DNA from: Leishmania martiniquensis
Lineage: Eukaryota; Euglenozoa; Kinetoplastea; Trypanosomatida; Trypanosomatidae
Assembly (NCBI RefSeq): GCF_017916325.1
Contig: NC_090139.1
Coordinates: forward strand, 328,501 to 392,500
DNA length: 64,000 nucleotides
Direction: 5' to 3'
The notes beneath the pieces were generated by a model, which was given only the letters and a program-made list of their open reading frames with translations, was not told where the DNA came from and searched no databases. Of the stretch, positions 31,701 to 40,638 are shown in pieces. Each line of letters begins with the position of its first letter. Positions within the stretch are counted from its first letter, which is position 1. Both the position numbers and the translations under genes were made by a program.

Positions 31701-32244
31701 GGCCCGTCATCATACGGTACAGCACCTCGGCTCGATAGCTTTCGAGGATGTCAACAGCATACGACACGACTGTGGCGACGACACCAACGGATAGGGCAAT
31801 GAGGACGTGCAGCAGCCACCGCAGCATAACATGGCGCTCTGCTGTGTCCATCTGTAGTCGAGCAAAGCCCTCGGCCATGCTGCTGAGAGGGGAGCGAACA
31901 TGGTAGCGCGTGCCACCGGTGTTGCCACCCTCCGGTTCGGGCGAAACGGCGCCGCTCATCTCGCACGCTAGCGACGCGGCCGCTGTAGTGCCCTGTGTGT
32001 AGTGGCGCCGCCGGTTTTCATGGCTCTCACGCAGATACTCGACGTACATGTCCGGGTAGGGCTTGTAGTAGTCCAGGCTCTCGAAGCTCGCCTGTTTTTC
32101 TAGCTCGGTGCGCGTCAGATACTCCGTGTGCATCGTGTTCGGGTTCGCCGTATCGCGCAGCGCACGCCAGAACCACTCCAGCCAGCCGCGGTGGGTGTGC
32201 GTCGGTGGCGCCTCCAGGGCGCTCCCAGAGTCGCCGCTCTGCAT
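28735..32244 (-). CDS. ClC-family chloride/proton transporter with C-terminal CBS domains
   Basis: A 1169-residue protein. The membrane part covers about residues 140-655 and carries the ClC signatures: filter region EPAASGGGIPDV (GGGIP at 220-224, against the usual GSGIP), GLEAP with the gating Glu at 264 (usual GKEGP), GAPIGGLLFVMEEVSSFW with Glu 330/331 at the internal proton-transfer site of exchangers, and SGGLVVPSLVLG near 545. Two CBS domains follow (about 665-795 and 895-960); a linker rich in Ala and Pro sits inside the first. The paired glutamates suggest a Cl-/H+ exchanger of the intracellular type rather than a channel, but the filter changes make selectivity uncertain. The Ala/Pro/Ser-rich tail is long. 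The ATG at 32244 is used, not the GTG two codons upstream. Confidence 0.9.
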   Translation of the reverse strand: MQSGDSGSALEAPPTHTHRGWLEWFWRALRDTANPNTMHTEYLTRTELEKQASFESLDYYKPYPDMYVEYLRESHENRRRHYTQGTTAAASLACEMSGAVSPEPEGGNTGGTRYHVRSPLSSMAEGFARLQMDTAERHVMLRWLLHVLIALSVGVVATVVSYAVDILESYRAEVLYRMMTGPQHRIIGHLQGFLCTVLGSVLLVAIAAGVVVYFEPAASGGGIPDVMAYLNGVHLRKAMNLRTFIAKAISCICAVAGGLPVGLEAPLIHLGAITGAGVTQGRSRTLGFQTPLFQAFRNNKDRRDFITAGAACGVSVAFGAPIGGLLFVMEEVSSFWDQSSNGQIFLATMLCFTFSTIINSIVEDRRLLGWVSNAAAVLFEVNVTIPLNLVSIIPSLLLGGIIGSLAAFFTKTNLILIKWRRRVLRPYQFRRFLEPVVISAVFSSCMYVLSLVSPCAKRYDIGVVNGTVQRWGTEGGWRLFNNTCAEPKTYSPLGTLNMASGKNTIRHLFSRQTAGEFPAVTLIVYFLVYFASACMTSGTSVSGGLVVPSLVLGAVFGRLFGLLLFEIGAAKVPDVPRGYASADAWMDPGVFALIGAGAFLAGTSRMSMAICVIMVELSAELHYLLPVMVAIVMSKTTADWLCEPLYHQMLLMDSVPYLPPNIVKPEFEQLTAADVMASEVVTLRMRERTEVVLAALRDSTHHAFPVVEAVRIGDAADNDDDQRAAAPPAGPSSASVQRRLDGAKRGAEYLHVSPVAETGAQPPRSAKDAAVVESAAAHLRHKFVGLVTREDLQVYFTLPELQEYDESTLEAPPTTKVPLTAKDSDGFGGRLAPCVVAIRHLTWTQWMWQKSRLFFRTSDRYEWVRTHMPDGVPGGAEVGAESASFISENRLPPVLDLSLIVNRSPWVIPPFFNLQMAYQTFRMMGLRHMVVVDGDTVAGMITRKDLLANSLRHKMKELSARLATADSAAPSLPPTYTKRVKLVDQSQRSHSYGGRSAMDGTQSTWAGAGDNNAAALPELRSTARANGYAAASEWRSSPGYVAAPAAGEAPTRQHWDLPSSGAAAGWPAAPNASAPLPLSVLFGGISPPPPVHSGLGHRLAASPARAIPEQLPSDPVAVMEASGVQSGRRSSGAGEAMANGSRTPPVPLPPVDVAELFNLGPLRSANGAP

Positions 32245-33431
32245 TGGCACAACGTCACGCCGACTGCAGCCGCCCCCTCACAGAGTACGCTACACACGCA
32301 CGTGTTTGGCAGGGCTAACGGCGGTGTTGAATGGATACCCAAGCGAGCGTGCGCCTCTTGCGCCAGCAGAGGCACAGGTGTGACCAGCAGGGCGCTGAGA
32401 GGCGCCAATCGACGAACTGCGGAGAAAAAAGGGAAGCGAAAGGGGGAAGAGAGAGGGTATGCGCGCGCGCTCTCTCTACGCACTCTTTGTTGTGTGTGTG
32501 CAAGCGTACGCAACGCAGAGAGAAGGCGTGCACCAAACGCCCGACAGAGACGAGAGGCGGAGATGCAGTCAGGGACACGCAGAGGCACAGACGGCGCAGG
32601 AGGTGAAGGAGGAGTAGAAGACTGCGATGGAGGAGAAAAAGGCGGGGGGGGGGCATAGAGAGGGAAAGCGGCGATACGACCTGTGGGAAGGGCTCCGAGA
32701 GACCGAAAGCTGCTTCCTCACTGCGCTCACGCGTGCGTCTCGGTAGATGCTCCGTCCGTGTACTCTTAGGCCTGCGCACGGGCGGTGATGCTGAGCCCGC
32801 TGCTCGCAAAAGATGTTTGCGCGGCAGGTAATCATGATTCAGCACTGCCCATGCGCACAGAAGAGAGAGAGGAAGGCGCGAAAAGGGGTAAAGGAGCGGC
32901 ATTGCGGCAGTGCGCGCGTTGCCATCCTCGCCACCCGGATAGCGAAATTCAAAAGTTCATCCCACATGCAGTTCTCTGAGTCATCGTTGTGATGAAGATG
33001 CCGAGTCTGCGCACTGAGGCCACCACGAGTTCCCCCCTTCCTCCAATCGCACACCGGCAGATGCACACAGAGGCGCGTGGGCTGAGCTCAACGCACCGTC
33101 TCCACTGCGTGAGCCTCCACTGACCTCCATCAAGACAGCCGGCCTCAGAGGCCATTTACGCGAAAAGAGAGAGAGGGGAGGAGGAGGAGATGGGCGCCTG
33201 GCGGAGGCCGGCCTGAGGCAGAGCTGAGCGCTTTGACGCAAGCAGAGTCGTGGCGGTCGGGCACGAAAAGGAGACCGGAGGAGGAGGAGGAGGACAGAGA
33301 GGGAGGGAGGGAGGGAGCGCTCTTCGAGTGGCCAGCTTGGTCGACTGTCCCTGCACCCCCACACCTCCTCTCGTCTCCTTCTCCTCCTCCCTTCCTCCCT
33401 CCCCGGCCCCAAGTGTGTGTGTGTGCTCTTT
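32245..33431. other. Intergenic region, no gene seen apart from the splice acceptor
   Basis: About 1.2 kb with G-rich plus-strand blocks (32640-32660, 33270-33320). No coding sequence recognised on either strand. Confidence 0.55.
32417..32458 (-). promoter_or_regulatory. Strong trans-splice acceptor of the ClC gene
   Basis: The transcript strand reads a C/T tract of about 38 nt ending in TTTTTTCTCC and directly followed by GCAG. The AG (32417-32418) lies about 170 nt upstream of the ATG at 32244. This is one of the clearest acceptors in the window. Confidence 0.65.
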
Positions 33432-34103
33432 CTACCTTTTACGCTTGCGAATGATGTAGCGATCGACCGCGGCTTTGCCACCTTTCTCGTTGAGGCGCGA
33501 GAATGTGTCTGCTGCCACAGCACGCTTCACCTCTGCGCGCTTCGGGAAGTACGGCCTCGCCTTCGTGCCGGATTTCACAGCCATCACCTCCTTCCGCAGT
33601 AGTTCCTTTCGAACGCGGGATCGCCGCTCCTTAATGGAGGCGTCGCGCGTCTTCGACACGTACAACTGCGAGGCCCTCTGCAGCTGCTCGAGTTCGGCAT
33701 AGAGCTGCTGAGGCGGGGTGAGCTTCATCTCCCTCAGCTCGCGCGCGTGGTCCGCGCCGAAGACCTCCTGCTCGTGGTCAGACAAATCGTACTCGTCGAG
33801 GTCCTCGCCGGCCTCCTCCAACTCGCAGCGGCGAATGATGCACTTGAGGCACTTAATGCGGAAGCGCCGTTCCTCCTCTTCCTTTGCCTCCGCTTCGCGC
33901 AGGAAGCCGTAGTTCTGCTCGAACATGCGCGCATCTGCGCGTCCGAACATCGGGTCAAAGCGCGGGTCTACACGTCGCTGCACCACGGTCGACGTGACCG
34001 ACGAGGCCTTGCCAACGTCTCCGCTGGCCCCACGCGGCGGTGCTGACCGACGCGGACGCTTATGCGCGTCACGTGCCGGCGGAGGGCCGTCGTCGTCATG
34101 CAT
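33432..34103 (-). CDS. RRP36: rRNA-processing protein RRP36
   Basis: A 223-residue protein matching the RRP36 (DUF947) family. Residues 42-68 contain RRVDPRFDPMFGRADARMFE then QNYGFL, corresponding to the family core R-D-P-R-F-D-x-L-x-G and Y-x-F-L. A Lys/Arg/Glu-rich helical region follows. The C-terminus contains ARPYFPKRAEVKR and ends in a basic run (RYIIRKRKR), like the K-P-Y-Y-L-K-K-S-E and K-R-R-K-R ends of the family. RRP36 is a nucleolar component of the small-subunit processome needed for early pre-rRNA cleavages. The N-terminal 40 residues are basic and probably disordered. Length is close to that of fungal and animal homologues, allowing for the family's variable N-terminus. Confidence 0.85.
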   Translation of the reverse strand: MHDDDGPPPARDAHKRPRRSAPPRGASGDVGKASSVTSTVVQRRVDPRFDPMFGRADARMFEQNYGFLREAEAKEEEERRFRIKCLKCIIRRCELEEAGEDLDEYDLSDHEQEVFGADHARELREMKLTPPQQLYAELEQLQRASQLYVSKTRDASIKERRSRVRKELLRKEVMAVKSGTKARPYFPKRAEVKRAVAADTFSRLNEKGGKAAVDRYIIRKRKR

Positions 34104-35331
34104 GAGAATCGACTAGTGGTCGAGGTGCAGCTTCAACAGAGAACACGTCGAGACAGGAAGATGAGCTGTTACCCCTCTCCAACTCGTTGCGGTGTGTGCG
34201 TGTGCGTATGCTTGCAAAAAAAAAAGGCAAGCTTCAGCTTGCACGCACACAGTGAGGAGAGCGGGGCTGGTGAAGGAGATAGCGAGTGAAAAAAGCGATG
34301 GAGGTGACTGCATCTGTACATGTGTGCGTTTGTGTCTGCTAGACTGTGGCAGAGCGAAACGTGCGTCAGCCTCCAGCCACTACGGCAGCCATCAGAAGAT
34401 GCACATCGCTGCGCTACACAGCAGCAACATTGCTTGCGCTGGGATGCAAGCGGTTTAGTCAACGACGAGTACCCCGGCGCTAGGGCAGTGTGTGAGAGAG
34501 AGAGCTTAAATCTTGGACGGGGGCTCGCTCATTGCCTTGCGTGTTTGTCTCGAATGTACTATCAGCTTCGATGAAAAAGAAAAGGGGCCGGCAGAGGTGA
34601 CACGCTCGCATGCACATACCTACCCCACACGCACACACGCTCACTCCCAGGAACGACGAAGAGTACCACTGGCCATCTTGAGGGGATGGCGCGATACGCC
34701 GTGCTGGCACATCGGCCGCATAGCCACACAAGCACACGTACATGCAAGAAAAAAGGGGAAGAGAGCGATGCAGATGATGCGCCTTCCAAACAATCGCCGA
34801 AGGAAAAGATGCGCGCAGTGGGGAGGCGCACACACGCACTCACCAAGTGACAGGGACGCCACAACGACAACGCCATCGAGAGAGGTCCCCGGCGACTTCC
34901 CGAGCATGAGGGTGGAAAAGTGCACAAGCAGTAAACTCGTACACACACACGCCTGTGCGCGTGTAGTGCTGGGAAGGAGGGAGGGGAGAGCACTTCCTCG
35001 GGCAATGGAGTACACCAAACAAGGGCACACAACGAGGTGACCGCGTGATGTGCAGTGGCGCTCAGCGGCTCAAGAGAGAGAGAGGAGGATGAGGGTAAGG
35101 ATGAGGTGCCCTGATGCCTGCGCGTGTCGCACCGAGAAGGGGTGGAGGGGAAGAGCGGCAGCGGATAGAGACCCCGCGCGCTGTCGTCTGTACCCCGCAC
35201 CCGTTCACGTGGCGCTGTAGAACAGCACCCTCTCCTCTGCTCTCGCCATGACCGATTCCACCATCTACCCAAGATCGTATAGAGCCTTTCTTTTTCTTTC
35301 TTTTGGCGGCGGCGACCGCCTGCGCAAACGT
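34104..35331. other. Intergenic region, no gene seen
   Basis: About 1.2 kb of UTR-like sequence with CA-rich stretches near 34605-34650 and 34930-34950. No coding sequence recognised. Confidence 0.55.
34211..34226 (-). promoter_or_regulatory. Possible trans-splice acceptor of the RRP36 gene
   Basis: Ten consecutive T on the transcript strand are followed by GCAAG. Immediately 5' on the transcript lies a short perfect inverted repeat (plus-strand 34227-34242, arms of seven bases, two-base loop), which could form a hairpin next to the tract. Nearer C/T-rich sequence with AG also exists, so the site used is uncertain. Confidence 0.35.
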
Positions 35332-36120
35332 TCATTTCGCGCTCTCGTCCTCACCATGGGTGAGAGCGGCCTCCTGCAGTGGCGGCCTCATGGCGGAGGT
35401 GCTGTCCGAGGCGAACATGTTGGCCCCACCTACCGGAAAGCAGCTCTGCTCTTCATACGGATTGGCGCCTGAGCCCCAGTGGCCTGGCGTCCTTGACTCA
35501 TCCCTTGTCGGCGAGTCTCCGAAGTTGTACTCGCGGTAGACGTTGGCGCTCTCCGTCACAGCTGGTGTGTCGGCCTGCGCGCCGCTTTTGGGGGCCTGTG
35601 GAGCCGGCGCAGCTGCCGCCGTGCTCGGAGCACCGCCGCCGTAGTACCGCTGGAACTCCTCCTGCACGCGCTTCACCTCCGCAGGATCGTCGAACTCTGG
35701 TAAGCCTACCACGACGCTGACAAGCAGCATCATCGCGCCCAGCATGATGGCCAAGATGCCGCCGATGATCTCAGCCACGCCGTTACCGAGCAGCAGGATG
35801 CCAAAGAAGACGTAAAAGATGCCACGCGCGCGGTAGTAGACGAGGAAATAAAAGTACTTCATCCAAATATACAAGACGCGGTGCAGCACGGAGAACTGCC
35901 GCAGCTCCGCGGAGAGCCCGAGCAAACTGAAGAGAAGGCAGTACATATCCAGCAGCACCACTCTGGGAAAGAGAATGACCTTGACAAGGCTCAAGATGAT
36001 GCCGACAAAGGTGAACACGACGACAGCGATCGACAGGACGAGAAAGACGCGTGGCCAATTGCGCTGCCAGCACGACTGGCTCTCCGGAGCCCGCGAATCC
36101 GCGCTGCGGTTCGGGCTCAT
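35332..36120 (-). CDS. COPI-associated (PF08507-type) membrane protein
   Basis: A 262-residue protein with about four transmembrane segments in the first 140 residues (near 24-47, 53-72, 97-115 and 117-140), then a cytosolic tail of 120 residues rich in Ala, Pro and Ser. The arrangement and the stretch RARGIFYVFFGILLLGNGVA fit the COPI-associated protein family, which includes fungal Tvp-type Golgi proteins. A Golgi or early secretory location is inferred from the family. The tail contains NPYEEQ, a possible sorting motif. The start ATG at 36120 places 23 polar residues before the first membrane segment; there is no cleavable signal peptide. Confidence 0.75.
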   Translation of the reverse strand: MSPNRSADSRAPESQSCWQRNWPRVFLVLSIAVVVFTFVGIILSLVKVILFPRVVLLDMYCLLFSLLGLSAELRQFSVLHRVLYIWMKYFYFLVYYRARGIFYVFFGILLLGNGVAEIIGGILAIMLGAMMLLVSVVVGLPEFDDPAEVKRVQEEFQRYYGGGAPSTAAAAPAPQAPKSGAQADTPAVTESANVYREYNFGDSPTRDESRTPGHWGSGANPYEEQSCFPVGGANMFASDSTSAMRPPLQEAALTHGEDESAK

Positions 36121-37746
36121 GGATCGCGCTTTGACGTCGGAGTGACGGAAAGAGAAAGGTGAGGTGTGTGGAGAGGGTCCGGCGAGGGTGTCGTCTGCTC
36201 CGCTCCTCGCAGCTGCCGCGTACGCGAAAGTCGGGGAGCACGTCGATAACGGACTGGACTCCTTGGTGGTGGTGGTGGTGATTGCTGCTGCCGTCGCGGC
36301 AGAGGTCGTCGCCGCTGTCCTGTGACGAAGTGGCAGTGCTCACGGGCAAGTGCGTGTATGCCGATGGAATAGCTTTAGACTGGATGAGAGCGCCAGAGGA
36401 GGACTAGGTGGGTGAGTCGCCACGGAGGCGGTGTTGAGGGGAGAAAGCGGGAGAGCGACAGGCAAGTCCATCGGGGGAGGGGGGGGCTGGGGAGCGGGAG
36501 GACCGCGCAGACGACATCAGAGGGCGCGTGCGCACGCGCGTGAGGCGCTGTTTCTTTTTTCTTCTCTTTAAGCGCTTCTGCCCAGCGGATAGCCCCCGCA
36601 CTACTCGGGCCAAAGCGTATGACAGCCGCTCCGCCTCCCCAGCCGAGGCCAACGCACCGACAGCAAACGCTGAGGGAGGGTGCCCACGGGGTCCGGTGCG
36701 GGTGCGTATGGGGAAAGGAGAGGGGAGAGGGGGGGGGCGGGTGGTGGTGGTGCGGAGAGGAGGGCCCGCAAAGGACAAACAAACAAAAATAAGCAAACGA
36801 GTGTGAGGGCGGCCCTCACCCCTCCCCGCCCGCACACCTTCTTGGCCTTAATGAGCGAGCGCGCTGCGATCAGCAGCGAGAGAGAGCGACTCAACGATTC
36901 ACCGCGAAGGCGTTCAGATGTGCACATGTGAAGAGCAGCGAAGCGGCGCGCCAAATCTTATAGAGGACAGTTGGAAAAGGCTCAAAGAGGGGGTGGGGGT
37001 GGGTGGGTGAGTGCGGAGGACACTGAGATGAGCGATGGCCTCGATAGAGCCTCCGCCGCACCTCCCCCCTCTCCGCCACTCACAGGAGACAACTTTTGAC
37101 CTCGCGGCCGCGCCGGCACACAGCAACTGGGAGGGGAATGAGAAGGGGAGTGAGCACACACACACACACATACGCACGCCTCTCGACTCGACGAAGAAGT
37201 GAGCGCACGCGTGCGCACTCCACAAAGAATATCAAGTAAAAGACGTACGGCCGGCGCATGAGTTGGGGGCGATGCTTTAGAAGAGGAGGAGGGAAGAGGG
37301 GACCGGCTTGCACCGCTAAGCGTTCATCTTTGGCCACATCTTCGCTCACCATCCCCTTTCCCGGGACGCTCTCGTGCGTCCCGCTTCCTCTGCCAAACGC
37401 CTCTTCCCCTTCAGCTACGCTTTCCGGCGCCGTCGTATTCGATAGACACCCAGTCCTCTCTTGATCGGCACACATACAGAGGCGCTCTCGCACTCCTGAC
37501 CTCAGCGGCAGCGTCCGCGTTTGAAAGAAGGCGAAGCATTACGTGTCAGTGCGCCGCCGAATGGTTCCCTGCCCCCCCCCCCCCCGCCTTCACCTAACGA
37601 TACATTCGCGAGGCTATCACGAGACGTGACAGTGGGGAGGGAGCAGCCGCAGCGGTACAGAGTGAAGCGCTGTAGTCACCATCAGCCATGCACAGAAGTG
37701 GGCAAGGGGGAGGAAAGGGTTGGGGGGCAACGAATACTATTCATCA
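36121..37746. other. Intergenic region, no gene seen
   Basis: About 1.6 kb. A C/T-rich transcript-strand stretch (36148-36180) precedes the COPI-associated gene. CA repeats at 37156-37171 and a run of 14 C at 37572-37585 are also present. No coding sequence recognised. Confidence 0.55.
37572..37585. repeat. Poly-C run of 14
   Basis: A homopolymer of 14 C on the plus strand (14 G on the transcript) in the 3' flank of acyltransferase A. Its length could be affected by sequencing error. Confidence 0.7.
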
Positions 37747-38706
37747 TCAGCTCTTGGTCTCGGCCCATGTCCCGCACTCCATAGTTGCCGCCTCGGCGCT
37801 GGAGGCCTTCTTCCCGTCCACCTCCGCAAGAATTTCGTCATACACCTTCTGCATGTGCTGCTGCATCCGAGCAGCGACGGCCTTGCTGTCTTCGTGATCG
37901 TAGTCGATGAGGAAGTGGCCAACACGTATGTGCAGGTCCGCCGGCATGCCTCCGATCGCTGTCCACCACGGCCATGTCTTCCCGCCACCCTCATGCACCA
38001 TGTAGTACGTTTCCATTCGGTGTTCCATGATGGTGGCAAAGGTGCCGAAGCGGAACGCCTGCAGTTTGCGCGGATTCCTGTTAATGGCGCCCTCAGGGAA
38101 GACTGCGAGACTGCCGCCGCTGGTGAGGTGGGCGTTGACGCGCTTCTGCATCACCGCCTGCTTCTCCTTGTCCACCTGAAAGTTACTGTCCGCGTCCGAG
38201 GTGAAGTACACAGGAAAGTGCCCGACGCGGTTGAAGACGCCGCCAAAGATTGGAATTCTGCGCAGCGATGCCTTCATCAATGTGCGTATGTGGAGGAGAT
38301 GCCTTAGTGGTGTCAGCCCAATAAAGGCATAGACGTCCCAGAAGGAGGTGTGGTTGCCGACATACGCCCCGTGATGCGGGCGAATGTCCTTCCACGACCG
38401 CTGCTTGCCAGCCTCGTCACGGTCAAAACATACGTGCACGCAAACCTGCGGGTTAAGCCACCATACGATGCGGAAAGATAGGACCAGTGGCATAATGCAC
38501 AGGCGCTGCACGTAGTACGTTGGCACACCGACACGGCCCAGCTGCACAACGACCTTCGTCAAGGCCGCGACCGGTAGGATTGCAAGAACGTTGACAAGCA
38601 GGAACCATGCCCGCATGAGCGTGACGGGCACAAGGCGCTGGGCAAGCAGGATGCGCCATATCACGAAGGCGATCGCAGCGAAGAGAGTGCAGCCGACGAC
38701 GTCCAT
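37747..38706 (-). CDS. PlsC-type acyltransferase A (1-acyl-glycerol-phosphate acyltransferase-like)
   Basis: A 319-residue protein. Two hydrophobic segments lie near residues 4-20 and 33-50. The acyltransferase motif I, NHTSFWD (H-x4-D), is at 118-124; motif II (LMKASLRRIPIFG) at 143-155; motif III FPEGAINR at 203-210, where the usual Thr after Gly is Ala. The family acylates lysophosphatidate or related lysophospholipids at membranes. The Ala in motif III may alter acceptor binding, so the substrate is uncertain. The start ATG at 38706 was chosen because upstream in-frame codons read repeat-like UTR. The gene lies directly downstream of paralogue B (41670-40639), and residues 135-185 are nearly identical to it at DNA level. 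Confidence 0.9.
   Translation of the reverse strand: MDVVGCTLFAAIAFVIWRILLAQRLVPVTLMRAWFLLVNVLAILPVAALTKVVVQLGRVGVPTYYVQRLCIMPLVLSFRIVWWLNPQVCVHVCFDRDEAGKQRSWKDIRPHHGAYVGNHTSFWDVYAFIGLTPLRHLLHIRTLMKASLRRIPIFGGVFNRVGHFPVYFTSDADSNFQVDKEKQAVMQKRVNAHLTSGGSLAVFPEGAINRNPRKLQAFRFGTFATIMEHRMETYYMVHEGGGKTWPWWTAIGGMPADLHIRVGHFLIDYDHEDSKAVAARMQQHMQKVYDEILAEVDGKKASSAEAATMECGTWAETKS
38152..38302 (-). repeat. Near-identical internal tract shared with acyltransferase B (copy A)
   Basis: This 151-bp coding stretch equals 41059-41209 with a single difference (38187 versus 41094), while most of the rest of the two genes is clearly diverged. It covers motif II and the residues after it. Confidence 0.9.
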
Positions 38707-40638
38707 TGCGTCTTTTTTGTTGTTCAGACAAGCAAACTGTGTTGGTGTGTACGTGTGGGGATAGGGGGTGAGGGGGGAGGCGATGGAAGAAGTGTACCGC
38801 AAGCCGTGACCCCTCGCCTGATACATGCACCGACACTCCGGGGGGAGGGGGAGGGGGGAGAGTGGAGCGCCTCACGCCGCTCCCGACCCCGTCACGGAGA
38901 CCCACACGGCTTCGCGATGCAATGCGGCCATAGAGACAAGCGCTGCGGCGATGCTCCCGCCTCACCTAAATGAGCTCAGCCCTCCTCCCCCCAAACACAC
39001 AAGCCTTGGGGCGGCGCAAAGTCCTCCCTGCCTCCGCCGCCTCCATGGGCAGTGGGGGTCGTGCGAGATACGCCCGTGTTGCACCGACGCCTTGCCATTC
39101 ATGAGTTGGCCACCGACACTCGCAGCGGCAAAAACACCCTGACCTCCCCGCCGAGAGGCTTCGTGGGCCTACCACCACACACTCACAGGTGCCCCCTCTC
39201 CTCACAGGCGGTGAGGGAGCACAGAGAAGCTGAATGGCGGGTGGGGGTGAGGCAGATCTCTGCTCCTTCACGTTGCCGGGACTAAAATTTCACAGGGAGC
39301 GCGGCGTTGGTGATGGTGGAGTATGCGTGTGTGCCATTTCATACATCACTCTCTCTATTTCTTGCGTGCACACAGGCACAGACACACACACACACACACA
39401 CCGATCTGCAGAGCCGTGCGGAGGAGGAAGGGGCGGCGGCGAGAGCAGCAGTGGGGCGATGATGCGGCGGCGTTGTTGGTATGAGGGGACGTCTCGTGTG
39501 ATCGAACCTTTCAGGCACTGGTGATCTTGCATGGCGGATGTCGAAGGACCGGAGTGGGTGGAGAAGAGGAAAGGAACGGTGCAGAGTGTGGGCGGATTGT
39601 GCGGTTGACGCAAAGGAGTCGCGGCGTCGCTCCCCCTCTCTCCCTCCCCCGTTTCGAAGTGGCATCGCTTGACGGATGGGATTGGGTGAGAGGAGGGACC
39701 GCGTCTGTGACGCGTGGAGGAATCCTTAGGAGGAAGAGAACTGCACCCCACCCCCTCACACGGACGCCCGACGCGGAAACGTCACTCAGTGCGCGCGCGG
39801 GCGGTGTATCCGGGGCGGTGTGCCCCGGAAGTGTTGAAGGACACGAGGACATACGCGCTGGACTCTAAAACCTGCGGCAGTCCCCGAACGTTGCGTTCTG
39901 TATCTCCTGATTAGCCGCCCTCCTCCTCCACCCCCGCTCCCTCGTCACCGCCGCTTCTTGACGCGCATGGGGGTCGCGCACACGGACATATCGGCATCTA
40001 AGGGGAAGAGGAGAAGGTGCGAGGGCGGCAGTTGAGGGAGAGGAGAGGCTCTGCACATAGCGACATCATGACAAGACGTGGAGTGCGGTGACGGCAACCG
40101 TTGGCGCACATGCCTGCGACCACACCTGCATGCGGGTAGAGAATGAGGCCGAGTGACCGAGTGAGAGGAACGCACGCTCGCCACCAACGCTCGAGCCACG
40201 CATACACTCACGCACAGACAGCGAAGAGCTTATGGATGAGGTGGGGGTGGGGACATTAGGAGCGCTTTTTCCGCAGGAAGGGAGATGAGCGTGCAACGCA
40301 TCAGAAACGTTGCCGAGGCATCAAAGTTTGGAAACTGGGAGCAAAAGAAATAGGCAAGTCGGGTGAGCGTGCGCATGCGGTGGGGCGGGGGAGGAGTGGG
40401 AGTGAGGGTGGGAGGGTGAGGCAGCCGACGACGCTTCAACTCGCATTCCTGCGCGCGCGAAACCGCTGGGCCGTAGTCGCTGCCTTGCACAAGCTTCACT
40501 CTCTCTCTCTACATATCTCTCGCTCTCTTCGCACAAGCTCATCGGCCAGGCCCTGCGCAGCAACGCCATGCGCCGCTCGGTTGAGGTGATGCGGCAGGCT
40601 TACACCGTCGCGGTAGCCGCAGGGGCCTTTGGAGCACC
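38707..40638. other. Intergenic region holding repeat copy 1
   Basis: About 1.9 kb between the acyltransferase genes. It holds the 370-bp repeat listed separately and CA repeats (39385-39402). The other sequence shows no coding signature. Confidence 0.6.
38858..39227. repeat. 370-bp direct repeat, copy 1
   Basis: This stretch recurs at 42282-42651 at a fixed offset of 3424 bp with one substitution noticed (39077 T, 42501 A). Identity stops sharply after 39227. It lies about 150 bp 5' of acyltransferase A, thus in the 3' flank of acyltransferase B. It may belong to a SIDER-type degenerate retroposon family known in Leishmania UTRs, but I could not test that. Confidence 0.93.

Noticed and set aside
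32245..32250. Upstream GTG as start of the ClC gene, and similar GTG starts for the SET-like, TCF25, P-type ATPase and acyltransferase B genes
   Set aside because: Nuclear genes of these organisms start at ATG; the first in-frame ATG was used in each case.
38858..39227. Short open frames inside the 370-bp repeat as conserved proteins
   Set aside because: The two copies are near-identical DNA, so matching translations carry no independent evidence of coding.
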